64,000 nt of DNA, from positions 62,001-126,000 of the forward strand of contig NZ_FOWC01000004.1 of the NCBI RefSeq assembly GCF_900115345.1, given 5' to 3'. The DNA comes from Amycolatopsis rubida (GTDB taxonomy: Bacteria; Actinomycetota; Actinomycetes; Mycobacteriales; Pseudonocardiaceae). The notes beneath the pieces were generated by a model that had not been told where the DNA came from, did no database searches, and was given only the letters and a program-made list of their open reading frames with translations. Of this stretch, positions 9,919-19,093 are shown in pieces. The translations under genes and the position numbers were made by a program. Positions within the stretch are counted from its first letter, which is position 1. The number at the start of each line of letters is the position of its first letter.

Positions 9919-10596
9919 TCAGGGAAGTTTCCAGTCGAGCGGTTCCGCGCCCTGCTGGACCAGCAGCTGGTTCGCCCGGCTGAACGGACGCGACCCGAAG
10001 AAGCCGTTGCGCGCCGACAGCGGGCTCGGGTGCGCCGATTCGAGGCACGGCACCTCGCCGAGCATCGGCCGCAGGTTCCGCGCGTTGCGGCCCCACAGGA
10101 TCGCCACCAGCGGTCCGCCGCGCGCGGCGAGCGCCTTGATCGCCTGCTCGGTGACCTGCTCCCAGCCCTTGCCCTGATGCGAGTTCGACTTGTGCGGCTG
10201 CACGGTGAGCGACCGGTTCAGCAGGAGCACGCCCTGCTCCGCCCACGGGGTCAGGTCTCCGTTGGACGGGGCCGGGTGCCCCAGGTCCTCGCAGTACTCC
10301 TGGTAGATGTTGATCAGGCTTTTCGGGATCGGCCGCACGTCCGGGGCCACCGAGAAGCTCAGGCCGACCGCGTGCCCCGGGGTCGGGTACGGGTCCTGGC
10401 CCACGATCAGCACGCGGACGGCGTCGAACGGCTGCTTGAACGCGCGCAGCACGTGCTCGCCCGCGGGGAGATAGGTGCGGCCCGCGGCGATCTCGGCGCG
10501 GAGGAACTCCCCCATCGCGGCGACCTGCGGCGCCACTGGTTCAAGGGCTTTCGCCCAGCCGGCTTCGACGATTTCGTCCAGCGGTCGTCCAGTCAC
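9919..10596 (-). CDS. ung: Uracil-DNA glycosylase, family 1
   Basis: 225 residues. Ung removes uracil from DNA to start base-excision repair. The catalytic loop reads [16 protein letters not shown], the uracil-binding Asn lies in LLLNRSLTV, and the minor-groove loop is HPSPLSA followed by [12 protein letters not shown]. The loop has Pro where the enterobacterial enzyme has His (GQDPYH), a form I recall from actinobacterial Ung. The GTG at 10596 is chosen because it gives the N-terminus VTGRPLDE, matching the mycobacterial start; a further GTG lies 7 codons upstream (10617). It follows the gamma-carbonic anhydrase gene by 31 bases in a probable operon. Confidence 0.96.
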   Translation of the reverse strand: MTGRPLDEIVEAGWAKALEPVAPQVAAMGEFLRAEIAAGRTYLPAGEHVLRAFKQPFDAVRVLIVGQDPYPTPGHAVGLSFSVAPDVRPIPKSLINIYQEYCEDLGHPAPSNGDLTPWAEQGVLLLNRSLTVQPHKSNSHQGKGWEQVTEQAIKALAARGGPLVAILWGRNARNLRPMLGEVPCLESAHPSPLSARNGFFGSRPFSRANQLLVQQGAEPLDWKLP

Positions 10597-10627
10597 GGCC
10601 CGCGAGCCTAGCGCCACGTGCCCGAGG

Positions 10628-11158
10628 TCACTGTGGCGGGTCCAGCCTGCGCAACTCGGCCCGGAACCGGGCTCCGCGCCGAACGTAGGAATCCACGACC
10701 GCGGCGATCTGGTCTTCGGAGAACGACTTGTTCGGCCGCGTTTTCGCCGGAACTCCCAATGCGATCTCGCCAGTGCCGACCGTCGATTCGTAGGACAGCA
10801 CCGCGCCCGCGCCGACCATGCCGCCGTCCTCGATCACGCTTCCGTTCAGCACCACCGAACCCGACGCGATCAGGCAGCCGGTGCCGATCTTCGCGCCCTC
10901 GATGTGCACCGCGTGCCCGACCGCCGAGGACGGGCCCACGATCGTCGGATGCCGCGCGGTGCAGTGGACGACGCAACCGTCCTGCACGTTCGAGCGTTCG
11001 CCGATCTCGATGTACCCGTGGTCGCCGCGCAGCACCGTCTGCGGCCAGACCGAGGCGCGCGCTCCGATCCGGACGTCGCCGATCACGGTGGCGTCGGGAT
11101 GGACGTAGGCGTCCGGGTGGATGGCCGGGACCAGGTCGCCGAGCGCGTAGATGGCCAA
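10628..11158 (-). CDS. Gamma-carbonic anhydrase family protein (left-handed beta-helix)
   Basis: 176 residues, made almost entirely of hexapeptide repeats of the left-handed beta-helix fold. Three His in the positions of the zinc ligands of gamma-carbonic anhydrases are visible in VQDGCVVHC and [11 protein letters not shown]. The protein may hydrate CO2 or may be a YrdA/PaaY-like relative with another activity; the acidic loop of the archaeal Cam prototype is not evident. The TTG at 11158 is chosen because GGAGG lies 5 bases upstream and it gives the family start (AIYALGD). It is 17 bases downstream of the GNAT gene. Confidence 0.88.
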   Translation of the reverse strand: MAIYALGDLVPAIHPDAYVHPDATVIGDVRIGARASVWPQTVLRGDHGYIEIGERSNVQDGCVVHCTARHPTIVGPSSAVGHAVHIEGAKIGTGCLIASGSVVLNGSVIEDGGMVGAGAVLSYESTVGTGEIALGVPAKTRPNKSFSEDQIAAVVDSYVRRGARFRAELRRLDPPQ

Positions 11159-11175
11159 TGCCGCCTCCGAATCGT

Positions 11176-11664
11176 TCAGTGTCGTCGGTCGTGGACGAGA
11201 GCCTTGCCGTAATACCGGCTTTCGGGCATATCGCCGTAATAGCCGAAAGCCGGTATCTCGGCGTAGCCCGACGAACGGTAGAGGGCGATGGCTTCCGGCT
11301 GCTCGGTGCCCGTCTCCAGCACGACGCGGCGGCGTCCGGCGGCGACCGCGGTGCGTTCCAGTTCGGCGAGCATCGCGCGGGCGAACCCGCGGCCTCGCGC
11401 GGATTCGATCACGTACATCCGTTTCAGCTCGACGTCGCCGGGCCGGAACGTCGGCTCGGGACCGTCGTGCGCGCGCCACGCGCCGGACGCCACCGGCACG
11501 CGGTCCAGGTACCCGACCAGGAACAGGCCCCGCGGCGGCGCGAACTCCGCGGGGTCCATCGGGGTCTCGTCCTCGGTGCCGTAGCGGCGCACGTACTCCA
11601 GCTGAACCTCGGCCATCAGTTTGGCGGCGTCGGGATGGTCGAAGGCGACGACGCGGATGTCCAC
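11176..11664 (-). CDS. GNAT-family N-acetyltransferase
   Basis: 162 residues. The acetyl-CoA binding motif A is visible as LKRMYVIESARGRGFARAML (near residues 85-105), and motif B follows with ETGTEQPEAIALYRSSGY. The fold is the standard GCN5-related acetyltransferase; the acceptor is unknown. The GTG at 11664 begins the first beta strand (VDIRVVAFDHPD) and lies 20 bases after the thiL stop, so it is probably cotranscribed with thiL and the carbonic anhydrase gene. The ribosome binding site is weak. Confidence 0.85.
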   Translation of the reverse strand: MDIRVVAFDHPDAAKLMAEVQLEYVRRYGTEDETPMDPAEFAPPRGLFLVGYLDRVPVASGAWRAHDGPEPTFRPGDVELKRMYVIESARGRGFARAMLAELERTAVAAGRRRVVLETGTEQPEAIALYRSSGYAEIPAFGYYGDMPESRYYGKALVHDRRH

Positions 11665-11684
11665 GCCGTCAGCCTGATGATGAA

Positions 11685-12644
11685 TCACTGCTGCCAGTGC
11701 TCCCAACCGCCCTGCTGGTCGTACGCCTCGCCGTCCACGGTGACCCCGGAGCCGGGCATGGTGACCACGCCGATCTTGCGCCAGCCCTCGGGAAGGTCGT
11801 CGAACGGCGGGAACGTCGCGACCAGCGCGTGGTCCTCGCCGCCGGTCAGCACCCACTGCACCGGGTCCGCGCCGAGCGCGCTGCCGACCTCCTTCAGCCG
11901 CGTCGACACCTCAAGCAACGCGGTCTGCACGTCGAGCCCGACCTCGGAAGCCGCGGCCAGGTGCGCGAGGTCGGCCAGCAGCCCGTCCGAGACGTCCATC
12001 ATCGCGGTAGCGCCGGCGAGCGCGGCCTGCGGCCCGGCCGCGTACGGCGGTTCCGGGCAGCGCTGCGCGTTCACCACCCCGACCGGCGACCGGAATCCGC
12101 GGCGCAGCACCGCGAGCCCGGCCGCGGCCCAGCCGAGCCGCCCGCACACCGCGAGCACGTCGCCGGGGCGCGCGCCGGAACGGGTCACCGGTTCGCGGTC
12201 TTCGAGGTCGCCCAATGCGGTGACGCTGATCACGAGCTGGTCCGCGCTCACGAGGTCGCCGCCGGACACCCCGATGCCTACCGCACGCGCCTCAGCCCAC
12301 ATCCCGTCCATGATCTCGGTCACGACCCGCGCCGGGGTATCCGCCGGGCACGCGAGCCCGGCGACCACCGAGGTCGGTTTCGCTCCCATCGCCGCGATGT
12401 CGGACAGATTCACCGCGACCGCCTTGCGCCCGGCCTGCTCCGGGCTCGACCAGTCGAGCCGGAAGTGCACACCGTGGACCAGCACGTCGGTCGTCACGAC
12501 CACGCGGCCGTCCGGCGCGGCGAGAACCGCCGCGTCGTCGCCCGGGCCCAGCAGTGTCGACGGCGGCTGCGCGCGTCCTTCGGTGACCCGCTGGATCAGG
12601 CCGAACTCGCCTGTCGCGGCCACCGAGTGCTCGTCCGGTGACAC
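11685..12644 (-). CDS. thiL: Thiamine-monophosphate kinase
   Basis: 319 residues. ThiL phosphorylates thiamine monophosphate to thiamine diphosphate, the last step of cofactor synthesis. Family motifs seen are LGPGDDAAVL near 32-41, TTDVLVHGVHFR, NLSDIAAMGA, SGGDLVSAD, and MMDVSDGLLADL near 215. The start is GTG at 12644 with GGGAGG 7 bases upstream. It heads the minus-strand operon thiL - GNAT - gamma-CA - ung - hydrolase. It is divergent from the small Lrp-type gene, with about 137 bases between the two starts for both promoters. Confidence 0.96.
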   Translation of the reverse strand: MSPDEHSVAATGEFGLIQRVTEGRAQPPSTLLGPGDDAAVLAAPDGRVVVTTDVLVHGVHFRLDWSSPEQAGRKAVAVNLSDIAAMGAKPTSVVAGLACPADTPARVVTEIMDGMWAEARAVGIGVSGGDLVSADQLVISVTALGDLEDREPVTRSGARPGDVLAVCGRLGWAAAGLAVLRRGFRSPVGVVNAQRCPEPPYAAGPQAALAGATAMMDVSDGLLADLAHLAAASEVGLDVQTALLEVSTRLKEVGSALGADPVQWVLTGGEDHALVATFPPFDDLPEGWRKIGVVTMPGSGVTVDGEAYDQQGGWEHWQQ

Positions 12645-12781
12645 CGGTCACCTCCCGTTTCCCTTGCCTGTGTCGGATCGGCCACCGACTATCGGATCCC
12701 CTAGGTTTTTCCCAGGGCTGGCGCTACGTTGCCTACACCGTTCCTACCTCGACTCGATCGCCACCGACGAAAGGGCACGCC

Positions 12782-13015
12782 GTGGTCCACGCATACATCC
12801 TCATCCAGACCGAGGTCGGCAAGGCGGCCGCGGTGGCTGCGGAGATCGCCGGGGTCCCGGGCGTGACCAGCTCCGAGGACGTCACCGGCCCGTACGACGT
12901 GATCGTGCGCGCCGCCGCGGACACAGTGGACCAGCTCGGCCAGCTCGTCGTCGCCCGCGTGCAGAACGTGGAAGGGATCACGCGCACGCTGACCTGCCCG
13001 GTCGTGCATCTCTGA
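12782..13015 (+). CDS. Stand-alone Lrp/AsnC ligand-binding (RAM) domain protein
   Basis: 77 residues forming only the alpha-beta RAM/ACT-like domain of Lrp/AsnC regulators (VHAYILIQTEVGKAAAVA, GPYDVIVRAAA, GITRTLTCPVVHL). There is no helix-turn-helix, so it cannot bind DNA alone. It may sense an amino acid and pair with a full-length Lrp protein, as described for stand-alone RAM proteins. The GTG at 12782 gives this compact domain; the open frame upstream is not family-like. It is followed by the DUF3515 gene after 19 bases. Confidence 0.88.
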   Translation: MVHAYILIQTEVGKAAAVAAEIAGVPGVTSSEDVTGPYDVIVRAAADTVDQLGQLVVARVQNVEGITRTLTCPVVHL

Positions 13016-13034
13016 GCCGTGGTCCACTGAGGCG

Positions 13035-13574
13035 GTGGCAGACACCGACACCGGGGCTCCGCCGAAGGTCGTCCTCGTCACCGCGTCGTTGCTCGTGGCC
13101 GCGCTGGCGGTCGCGGTCGCGGTCGTCGCGCTGACGAAGAGCTCCTCCGGACAGCCCGATCCGAACCAGCCGCTCGCGCTCGTGTCCGTTCCCGCGCCGC
13201 GGGCCGGGTCGGCGGACTGCGCGAAGGTGATCGCCGGGGTCCCGGCCACGCTCACGTCGAACGGCAAGGAACTGTCGCCGCGCACGCTCGCCGAGCCCGC
13301 GCCGAAGGCCACCGTCGCGTGGGGCGAACCGGATCCGGTCGTGCTGCGCTGCGGCCTCGAACGCCCGCCCGAGCTCACCCCGACCGCGCAGCTGCGCGTG
13401 GTCGACAAGGTGCAGTGGCTGCAGATCGAGCAGGGCGGTTCGGCCACCTGGTACGCCGTCGACCGGCCGGTCTACCTGGCGCTGACCGTTCCGGCGAACG
13501 CGGGAACCGGTCCGCTTCAGGCCGTTTCGGACGCGATCGCGGCGAAGCTGCCGGTCAAGCCTTTGCAGTTCTAG
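13035..13574 (+). CDS. DUF3515 membrane-anchored protein
   Basis: 179 residues. An N-terminal hydrophobic segment (about 11-34) anchors the protein, followed by an extracytoplasmic domain with two Cys (about 62 and 107) that could form a disulfide. The pattern matches the actinobacterial DUF3515 family, usually found next to ddl and thiL, as here. The function is unknown. The start is GTG. The 3' end overlaps the convergent MFS gene by 20 bases, so the two transcripts are antisense at their ends. Confidence 0.85.
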   Translation: MADTDTGAPPKVVLVTASLLVAALAVAVAVVALTKSSSGQPDPNQPLALVSVPAPRAGSADCAKVIAGVPATLTSNGKELSPRTLAEPAPKATVAWGEPDPVVLRCGLERPPELTPTAQLRVVDKVQWLQIEQGGSATWYAVDRPVYLALTVPANAGTGPLQAVSDAIAAKLPVKPLQF

Positions 13575-14895
13575 CCGCGATCGTTTCCAGCGATTCGCCG
13601 GTGGTGCGCGGGCCGAGCACGGCCACGTCGATCATCAGCAGCACCATCGCGCCCGCGACCACGGCGAACATCGTCGTCGCGCCCGCCGATTGCAGGACCG
13701 GCAGCAGGATGAACGGCATCGCGGCCGTCGCCAGCCGGGACAGCGCGTAGGCCGAACCGGCGGCGGTGCCGCGCAGCGACGTCGGGAACAGCTCGCCCTG
13801 GTAGGTGTGGAAGGCGTTGGAGAAGACGTTGCTCACGGCGGTGTAGCAGAAGCCGAACACCGCGATCAGCACGCCGGAAGTCGCGTAGCCGAAGGCCAGC
13901 CCGAACACCGCCATCGCCGCCGCGCTCGCGACGATCAGCCATTTGCGTTCCAGCCGTTCGATGATCGGGATGGACAGCGCGGAGCCGATCGGATAGCCGA
14001 GGAAGGTGAGCGCGCTGAACGTCAGCGAGCTGACGAGGCCGAAACCCTTGGCGGCCAGCACAATCGGCACCAGCGAGCCGAAACCGTAGTAGCCGAACGA
14101 CTGCAGCAGCTGGAAGACGTACAGCATCGCCGTGCGACGGAACCACGGCGGACGCAGCAACGCCGACGCACGCACCGGTTCGGGCGCGGGCGGTTCCGGC
14201 TCCGGTTCGGGCAATGGCTGCGGCGCACTCTCTTCGAGTTTGCGCACGATCTCGTCCGCTTCGCCGGTTCTTCCTTGTGCCGCAAGCCAACGCGGCGATT
14301 CCGGCAGCGTGAACCGCAGCGCCCACACCACCGCCGCACCCAGCGCGCCGATCACGAACAGCCAGCGCCAGCCGTCGATGCCGAGCGGCGCGTGGCCGAC
14401 GAGCGCGCGGGCGAGGAATCCGGCGGCGGGGACGCCGCAGAAACCGATCGTGTAAGCCCAGGCTGTCGCGCGACCGCGCGCTCGGGCGGGCAGCAGGTCA
14501 GCGAGATAGGCGTCCGCGACCGGCAGCTCCGCGCCGATGCCGATCCCGGCGATGAACCGGCAGATCACCAGCATCCACACATCGGTGCTGAACGCGCCGA
14601 GCAGTGTGAACACCGAGTACAGGCCCAGGGTGAGCAGGAACGCGCGCCGTCGGCCGAGCCGGTCGGCCAGCCTGCCGAGGAACACCGCGCCCACGAACGC
14701 GCCGACGAACGCCGACGCCAGGACGTACTTCAGCGTCGTCGGGGTGACGCCGAACTCCTTGGTGAGGACGGTGCTGATGGTCGCGGCGAGGAACAGGTCG
14801 TAGAGGTCGAAGAAGGTCGCGATGCCGACCACTGCCACGAAGTACCGGTGCCTCCGGGTGACCGGGAGCCGGTCGAGGCGGGATGCGATCTGCAC
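13555..14895 (-). CDS. MFS transporter, sugar-porter-like family
   Basis: 446 residues with 12 predicted membrane helices in two halves joined by a Pro/Glu-rich cytoplasmic loop (about 225-245). The MFS motif A appears as GRLADRLGRRRAF (about 75-87), and ELPVADAYLADLLPARARGR and PESPRWL match the sugar/aromatic-acid porter branch (as in niacin or benzoate transporters). The substrate is unknown. The gene stands alone between ddl and DUF3515, interrupting the ancestral ddl-DUF3515 neighbourhood, and its 3' end overlaps the DUF3515 gene. Confidence 0.86.
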   Translation of the reverse strand: MQIASRLDRLPVTRRHRYFVAVVGIATFFDLYDLFLAATISTVLTKEFGVTPTTLKYVLASAFVGAFVGAVFLGRLADRLGRRRAFLLTLGLYSVFTLLGAFSTDVWMLVICRFIAGIGIGAELPVADAYLADLLPARARGRATAWAYTIGFCGVPAAGFLARALVGHAPLGIDGWRWLFVIGALGAAVVWALRFTLPESPRWLAAQGRTGEADEIVRKLEESAPQPLPEPEPEPPAPEPVRASALLRPPWFRRTAMLYVFQLLQSFGYYGFGSLVPIVLAAKGFGLVSSLTFSALTFLGYPIGSALSIPIIERLERKWLIVASAAAMAVFGLAFGYATSGVLIAVFGFCYTAVSNVFSNAFHTYQGELFPTSLRGTAAGSAYALSRLATAAMPFILLPVLQSAGATTMFAVVAGAMVLLMIDVAVLGPRTTGESLETIAARTAKA

Positions 14896-15012
14896 GCGCT
14901 GTTTTCCTTACGGTGGGGACGTGCCGTCTGTTCGAGGGCCATCGTAAGGTCGTCCCGCCTCGTCTGTCCGGCCTGCGGCGCTTCGCCGGCGAGGAGTTCC
15001 CGGGTCCGCTCG

Positions 15013-16110
15013 TCAGCGCAGGCCGGTGCCCCGGGCGAGCGCGGTGTCGATCAGCGTCGACAGGAGCGTCGGGTAGTCCACCCCGGTGACCTCCCACATC
15101 TTCGGGTAGGCGGACTTCGTGGTGAAGCCGGGCATCGTGTTGACCTCGTTGATCACCAGGTCGCCGTCCTCGGTCACGAAGAAGTCGACGCGGGCGAGGC
15201 CCTGGCAGTCGAGCGCGCGGAACGCCTCGACGGCCATCGCGCGCAGCCGGTCGGTGAGCGCGTCGTCCAGTTTGGCCGGGATGTCCAGCTCGGCGTCCTC
15301 GCCGAGGTACTTGGTTTCGAAGTCGTACCAGGCGTCCTCGCCCTCGGCGAGCACCCGGATCTCCGCCGGGAGCGACGCCTCGACGCGGCCGTCCGGGAAT
15401 TCCAGCACGCCGCATTCGACCTCGCGCCCGCGCACCGCGGCCTCGACGAGCACCTTCGGGTCGGTACGCCGGGCCAGCTCGATCGCCGCGTCCAGCTCCG
15501 CCCAGCCGGAGACCCGGGAGATCCCGACCGACGAACCGGCGCGCGAGGGCTTCACGAACACCGGCAGGCCAAGACGTTCCCGGTCTTGTCCGGCCAAAGT
15601 GGACTGTCCGCGGCGCAGCGCGGCGTAGGTGCCCACCGGCAGCCCCTCCGCGGCGAGCAGCTTCTTCGCGTATTCCTTGTCCATCGCCGCCGCGCTGGCG
15701 AGCACGCCGGGGCCGACGTAGGGGATGTCGGCGAGTTCGAGCAGGCCCTGGATGGTGCCGTCCTCGCCGAAGGCGCCGTGCAGCACCGGGAAGACGACGT
15801 CGACGGTGCCGAGCACCTCGGTGGCCTGGCCGGGGTCGACCGTGCGCAGCTCGCGGCTGGTCGGGTCGCCGGCGAGCACGAGCGCGCGGCCGGACTCGAC
15901 CGACGGCAGCTCGCGGCCCTGGATGCTGAGCTGCTCCGGGTCGCCGGTGCCGAGCACCCAGCCGCCGCTGGGCGTGACGCCGACCGGGAGCACCTCGAAG
16001 CGATCCGGATCCAGGTTCGAGATCACACTGCCCGCGGACAGGCACGAGATGGTGTGCTCGCTGCTGCGGCCACCGAACACGACCGCGACCCGGATCTTTT
16101 CAGCGCTCAT
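15013..16110 (-). CDS. ddl: D-alanine--D-alanine ligase
   Basis: 365 residues. Ddl joins two D-Ala in an ATP-dependent reaction for peptidoglycan precursor synthesis. ATP-grasp motifs are visible: [13 protein letters not shown] at the N-terminus, [12 protein letters not shown] near 113, [14 protein letters not shown] near 190, and the metal-binding end [11 protein letters not shown] near 318-328. The start is ATG at 16110. The active-site omega-loop reads [12 protein letters not shown], the D-Ala-D-Ala type rather than an obvious D-Ala-D-Lac (vancomycin-resistance) enzyme, though this cannot be settled by eye. Confidence 0.96.
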   Translation of the reverse strand: MSAEKIRVAVVFGGRSSEHTISCLSAGSVISNLDPDRFEVLPVGVTPSGGWVLGTGDPEQLSIQGRELPSVESGRALVLAGDPTSRELRTVDPGQATEVLGTVDVVFPVLHGAFGEDGTIQGLLELADIPYVGPGVLASAAAMDKEYAKKLLAAEGLPVGTYAALRRGQSTLAGQDRERLGLPVFVKPSRAGSSVGISRVSGWAELDAAIELARRTDPKVLVEAAVRGREVECGVLEFPDGRVEASLPAEIRVLAEGEDAWYDFETKYLGEDAELDIPAKLDDALTDRLRAMAVEAFRALDCQGLARVDFFVTEDGDLVINEVNTMPGFTTKSAYPKMWEVTGVDYPTLLSTLIDTALARGTGLR

Positions 16111-16241
16111 AGCCGGTCACGGTACCGGGTGAGCATCGCCGACAGCGCGCGCCGGGGGTGTCTGCGCTGGTCGCGAGGGTCGAGCCGCTGGTCGGCGAGT
16201 GCGCGCGGAGGCCAGCGCGAACCACGTCGCCCCGCGCACCG

Positions 16242-17528
16242 TCAGGAAGGCCATTCCGGCCAGGACGAAAACGGTGAAAGTCCGGCAGCGTCTGGAACGC
16301 CACGTCCACCGGCAGCCAGCGGGCGCACCGCGACCCGGCCGAAGCCCTTGTCCCGCAAGAGCTCCGGCAGCTTTCGTGCGCGACGGATCTGTCGGCGGGT
16401 CGCCAAGACCATCGCGGCGAGGACCAGGAGGGCGACGCCGCAGGTCAGCAGGAAGCCGTTGCCGGTTTCCGGGGCCGGTGCGCCCGCGAGGGTGCGGCGG
16501 AACGGCGCGCCGCTGTCCAGCAGGACCGGGTCGCGCGAGGTCAGCACCACCAGGCCGACCCGCTGATCCGGCAGGTTGGCGTGGTAGCGGGTCAGATCGC
16601 CGTCGTGCTGGACGACCGGCTGGCCGTGGAGAGTGCCGGTCCCCCAGCCGGATCCGTAGTGGTCGTCGCCGGTCGGGACTGCCGCGCCGTGCAGCAGACG
16701 CAGGCTTTCGGCGGACAGCGGACGGACGCCGTGGTAGGTGCCAGTCATCTGGAAGGCCAGGTAGTGGCTGAGGTCCTCGGCGGTCGAGACCAGGTAGCCC
16801 TCGGGCAGCGCACCGGGGGAATCCGGCGTTTCCATCGGCACGCTCAGGCCGAACAGCACCGACGGACCCTCGATCAGGCCCGCGCGACGGGTATCGGCGA
16901 GGTTGGTGAAGGTGCGGTTCATGCCGAGCGGGGCGAGGATGTGGGCTTTGCGGTAGGCGGCGTAGCTCTGGCCGGAAACCTGCTCGACCATCAGGCACAG
17001 CGTCGCGTAGTTCTTGTTGCAGTAGTGGAAAGCTGTGCCGGGGCGAGCGACCGGGACGACGTCGGCGAGTGCGCGGACGCGCTGCTCCAGCGTGGTTTCC
17101 GGTTCGTAGAGGTCGACGGTGCCCGCTTCGGTCGGCAGGCCGCTGGTCTGGTTCAGCAACTGCCGCACGGTGATCGGATCAGGGGTTCCGGCGGTGCGGA
17201 ACCACGGCGGGTACGCGGTGATCGGGGTGTCCAGGCCGACTTTGCCCGCGTCGACGAGCTGCATGACTGCCATGGCGGTGAACGATTTGCTCAGCGAGCC
17301 AAGCAGAAACGGCGACTGCGGCGGCACGTCGGAGCCGACCGCGCCGGTCGTCGCCTTGCCGTTCGCGGACACCACCGCGTAGGACGAGGACGGTCCGCTC
17401 GCCAGTTCTTCGCGCAGGTGCGCGACCGCAGCGTCTGATGGCCGGTCCGGTGGCTGCGCCGAGCCCGGCGCGGCGAACACCGCCAGCAGCGCGGTCGCTG
17501 TCGCCGCCGCCCGGATCCGCCGAGTCAT
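16242..17528 (-). CDS. Serine hydrolase of the beta-lactamase/PBP4* family, probable C-terminal frameshift
   Basis: 428 residues. A signal peptide (1-24, ending GSAQ) is followed by a penicillin-binding-like serine hydrolase domain: SxxK as SLSK near 82, YxN as YCN near 178, and HDGD in the place of the third motif. These proteins act outside the membrane as esterases, peptidases or D-Ala carboxypeptidases. A membrane helix follows near 365-385. The last 20 residues are not family-like. In another frame of the same DNA (about 16200-16285, minus strand) a second hydrophobic helix (FTVFVLAGMAFLTVRG) continues to 16117, so an indel near 16270-16300 may have truncated the protein. Confidence 0.82.
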   Translation of the reverse strand: MTRRIRAAATATALLAVFAAPGSAQPPDRPSDAAVAHLREELASGPSSSYAVVSANGKATTGAVGSDVPPQSPFLLGSLSKSFTAMAVMQLVDAGKVGLDTPITAYPPWFRTAGTPDPITVRQLLNQTSGLPTEAGTVDLYEPETTLEQRVRALADVVPVARPGTAFHYCNKNYATLCLMVEQVSGQSYAAYRKAHILAPLGMNRTFTNLADTRRAGLIEGPSVLFGLSVPMETPDSPGALPEGYLVSTAEDLSHYLAFQMTGTYHGVRPLSAESLRLLHGAAVPTGDDHYGSGWGTGTLHGQPVVQHDGDLTRYHANLPDQRVGLVVLTSRDPVLLDSGAPFRRTLAGAPAPETGNGFLLTCGVALLVLAAMVLATRRQIRRARKLPELLRDKGFGRVAVRPLAAGGRGVPDAAGLSPFSSWPEWPS

Positions 17529-17633
17529 CCCGCGCTCCTCCGCCCGCCGAACCGATCGGCAAAAACCTCGCGGAGCAGCGGATCCAGCACCATGAAGCTG
17601 ACCGGCGGACCGGAGGCAGGGCTGACCCCGTAC

Positions 17634-19004
17634 TCAGCGGAGGAGGTCGACCAGCGTCGGCACCGCGGCCGTCAACGCTTCCCGTGAGCAGCCCGCGTAT
17701 CCCAGCGCGATGCCGTGCACCGTCGGCGTTCCGGCGAAATGCCGCGCCAGCCCGTCGAGGCGGATCGAATGCCGTTCCGCCGCGGCGATCAGCTCGGCCT
17801 CGGCCTCGGCGCTTCCCGTCCGCACCACCAGATGCGCACCGGCGTCGTCGCCGACGAACGGGATTCCGGCGTTCGACAGCGCGGTCACCAGCACCGTCCG
17901 GCGTTCGGCCATTTCCCGGCGCAGCTTCCGCAGGTGCCGTCCCAGATCGCCGGTCCGGGCGAGTTCGACCAGCACCCGCTGCCCCGCCGGCGACGGACGG
18001 GTGCCGGTGAGATCCCGGTAGGCCAGAATGGCATCGGCCACCGCGGCGGGCGCGACGAGCCAGCCCGCGCCGAGGGTCGGGGTGAGGATTTTGCTGGTGG
18101 TCCCGAGGTGCACGACGACGTCCGGGGCGAGCGCGGCCAGCATCGGCAGCGGAGCGACATCGAAGCGCAGCTCGCCGTCGTAGTCGTCCTCGATGACCAG
18201 CATGCCTTCCGCGCGAGCGCGTTCCACGAGCTGCACGCGCCGGGCCGCGCTCATCCGGCTGCCCATCGGGTACTGATGCGCGGGCGAGCAGTAAACCGCG
18301 CGCGCCCCGGCGGGAATCGCGTCCGGACGCAGGCCTTCCTCGTCCACCGGCACGCCGACGACGGTGAGCCCGGCCTGCCGGAACGCTTGCACCGCACGCT
18401 GATAACCCGGTTCCTCGAAGGCGACGACCGCACCTCGGCGCAGCACGGCCGCGGCGAGTTCCACGGCAGCCGCGGTCGTGCCGCCGGTCGCGAGCACCGA
18501 GCCCGCGGCCAGACCGCGGTGGCGCAGCAGGTGTTCCGACACAGTCGCGCGGTATTCCGGCAACCCGGCGCGGTGCGCGCGCGTGAGCGGCTCGGGATCG
18601 GCGGCGGCCCGCCATGCCCGTCGCCAGGCCGCGCGGTCGAGACCGTCCGCCCACGGCGTACCCGGCGCGAGGTCCAGCAACGGGGCTTGTTCGGCCTCGG
18701 CGAGCAGCGAACCGGGTGCCGTGACGGACGCGGCGGCGCGGGTCGGCGGAGTGGTCACGTAGGTGCCGGAACCGTGCCGGCCAGCGATCCAGCCCTCCGC
18801 GTGAAGTTGCTCGTACGCAGCGGAAGTGACCGTGCGCGAGACACCGAGCCGTTCGGCCAGCGCGCGCGTGGACGGCAGCCGGTCGCCGCCGCGGAGATGT
18901 CCGCCGGCCGCGGCTTCGCGCAGCGCGTCGGCCAGCTGCACGGCCAGCGGGGTGGCCGCTTCGCGGTCGAGACTGACCGGCAGGGCGGTGTCGGCGTAGG
19001 ACAC
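17634..19004 (-). CDS. MocR/PdxR-type GntR regulator with aminotransferase domain
   Basis: 456 residues. An N-terminal winged helix (GDRLPSTRALAERLGVSRTV, about 40-60) is fused to a fold-type I aminotransferase domain. The PLP lysine lies in GTTSKILTP, and the cofactor Asp in IEDDYDGELR. MocR proteins sense PLP or an amino compound and often control vitamin B6 genes. It is divergent from a pyridoxamine-oxidase-like gene, and two direct repeats lie between the starts, so it very likely controls that gene and itself. Confidence 0.93.
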   Translation of the reverse strand: MSYADTALPVSLDREAATPLAVQLADALREAAAGGHLRGGDRLPSTRALAERLGVSRTVTSAAYEQLHAEGWIAGRHGSGTYVTTPPTRAAASVTAPGSLLAEAEQAPLLDLAPGTPWADGLDRAAWRRAWRAAADPEPLTRAHRAGLPEYRATVSEHLLRHRGLAAGSVLATGGTTAAAVELAAAVLRRGAVVAFEEPGYQRAVQAFRQAGLTVVGVPVDEEGLRPDAIPAGARAVYCSPAHQYPMGSRMSAARRVQLVERARAEGMLVIEDDYDGELRFDVAPLPMLAALAPDVVVHLGTTSKILTPTLGAGWLVAPAAVADAILAYRDLTGTRPSPAGQRVLVELARTGDLGRHLRKLRREMAERRTVLVTALSNAGIPFVGDDAGAHLVVRTGSAEAEAELIAAAERHSIRLDGLARHFAGTPTVHGIALGYAGCSREALTAAVPTLVDLLR

Positions 19005-19023
19005 AGCGGACCTCCGTTACAGC

Positions 19024-19073
19024 GAAGTGGACTTCTCAAGTGTAGAAGAAGTGGACATTCAACGTAGCCACTT
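19024..19073. promoter_or_regulatory. Probable MocR operator: direct repeats GAAGTGGAC
   Basis: The 9-bp sequence GAAGTGGAC occurs at 19024-19032 and 19048-19056, 24 bases apart (about two helical turns). A shorter inverted copy (CCACTT) lies at 19068-19073. They sit in the 89-base gap between the divergent MocR regulator and its target; paired direct repeats are the usual MocR binding pattern. Confidence 0.65.
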
Positions 19074-19093
19074 GCCCGCCGCACACTGAACGC

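Noticed and set aside
10020-10400. Loss of the catalytic His in Ung (Pro after GQDPY)
   Set aside because: As far as I recall, Pro at this place is normal in actinobacterial Ung and the catalytic His of the HPSPLS loop is present.
13555-13574. Possible misannotation because two genes overlap by 20 bases
   Set aside because: Both proteins end with plausible family C-termini and the genes are convergent, so a short tail overlap is acceptable.
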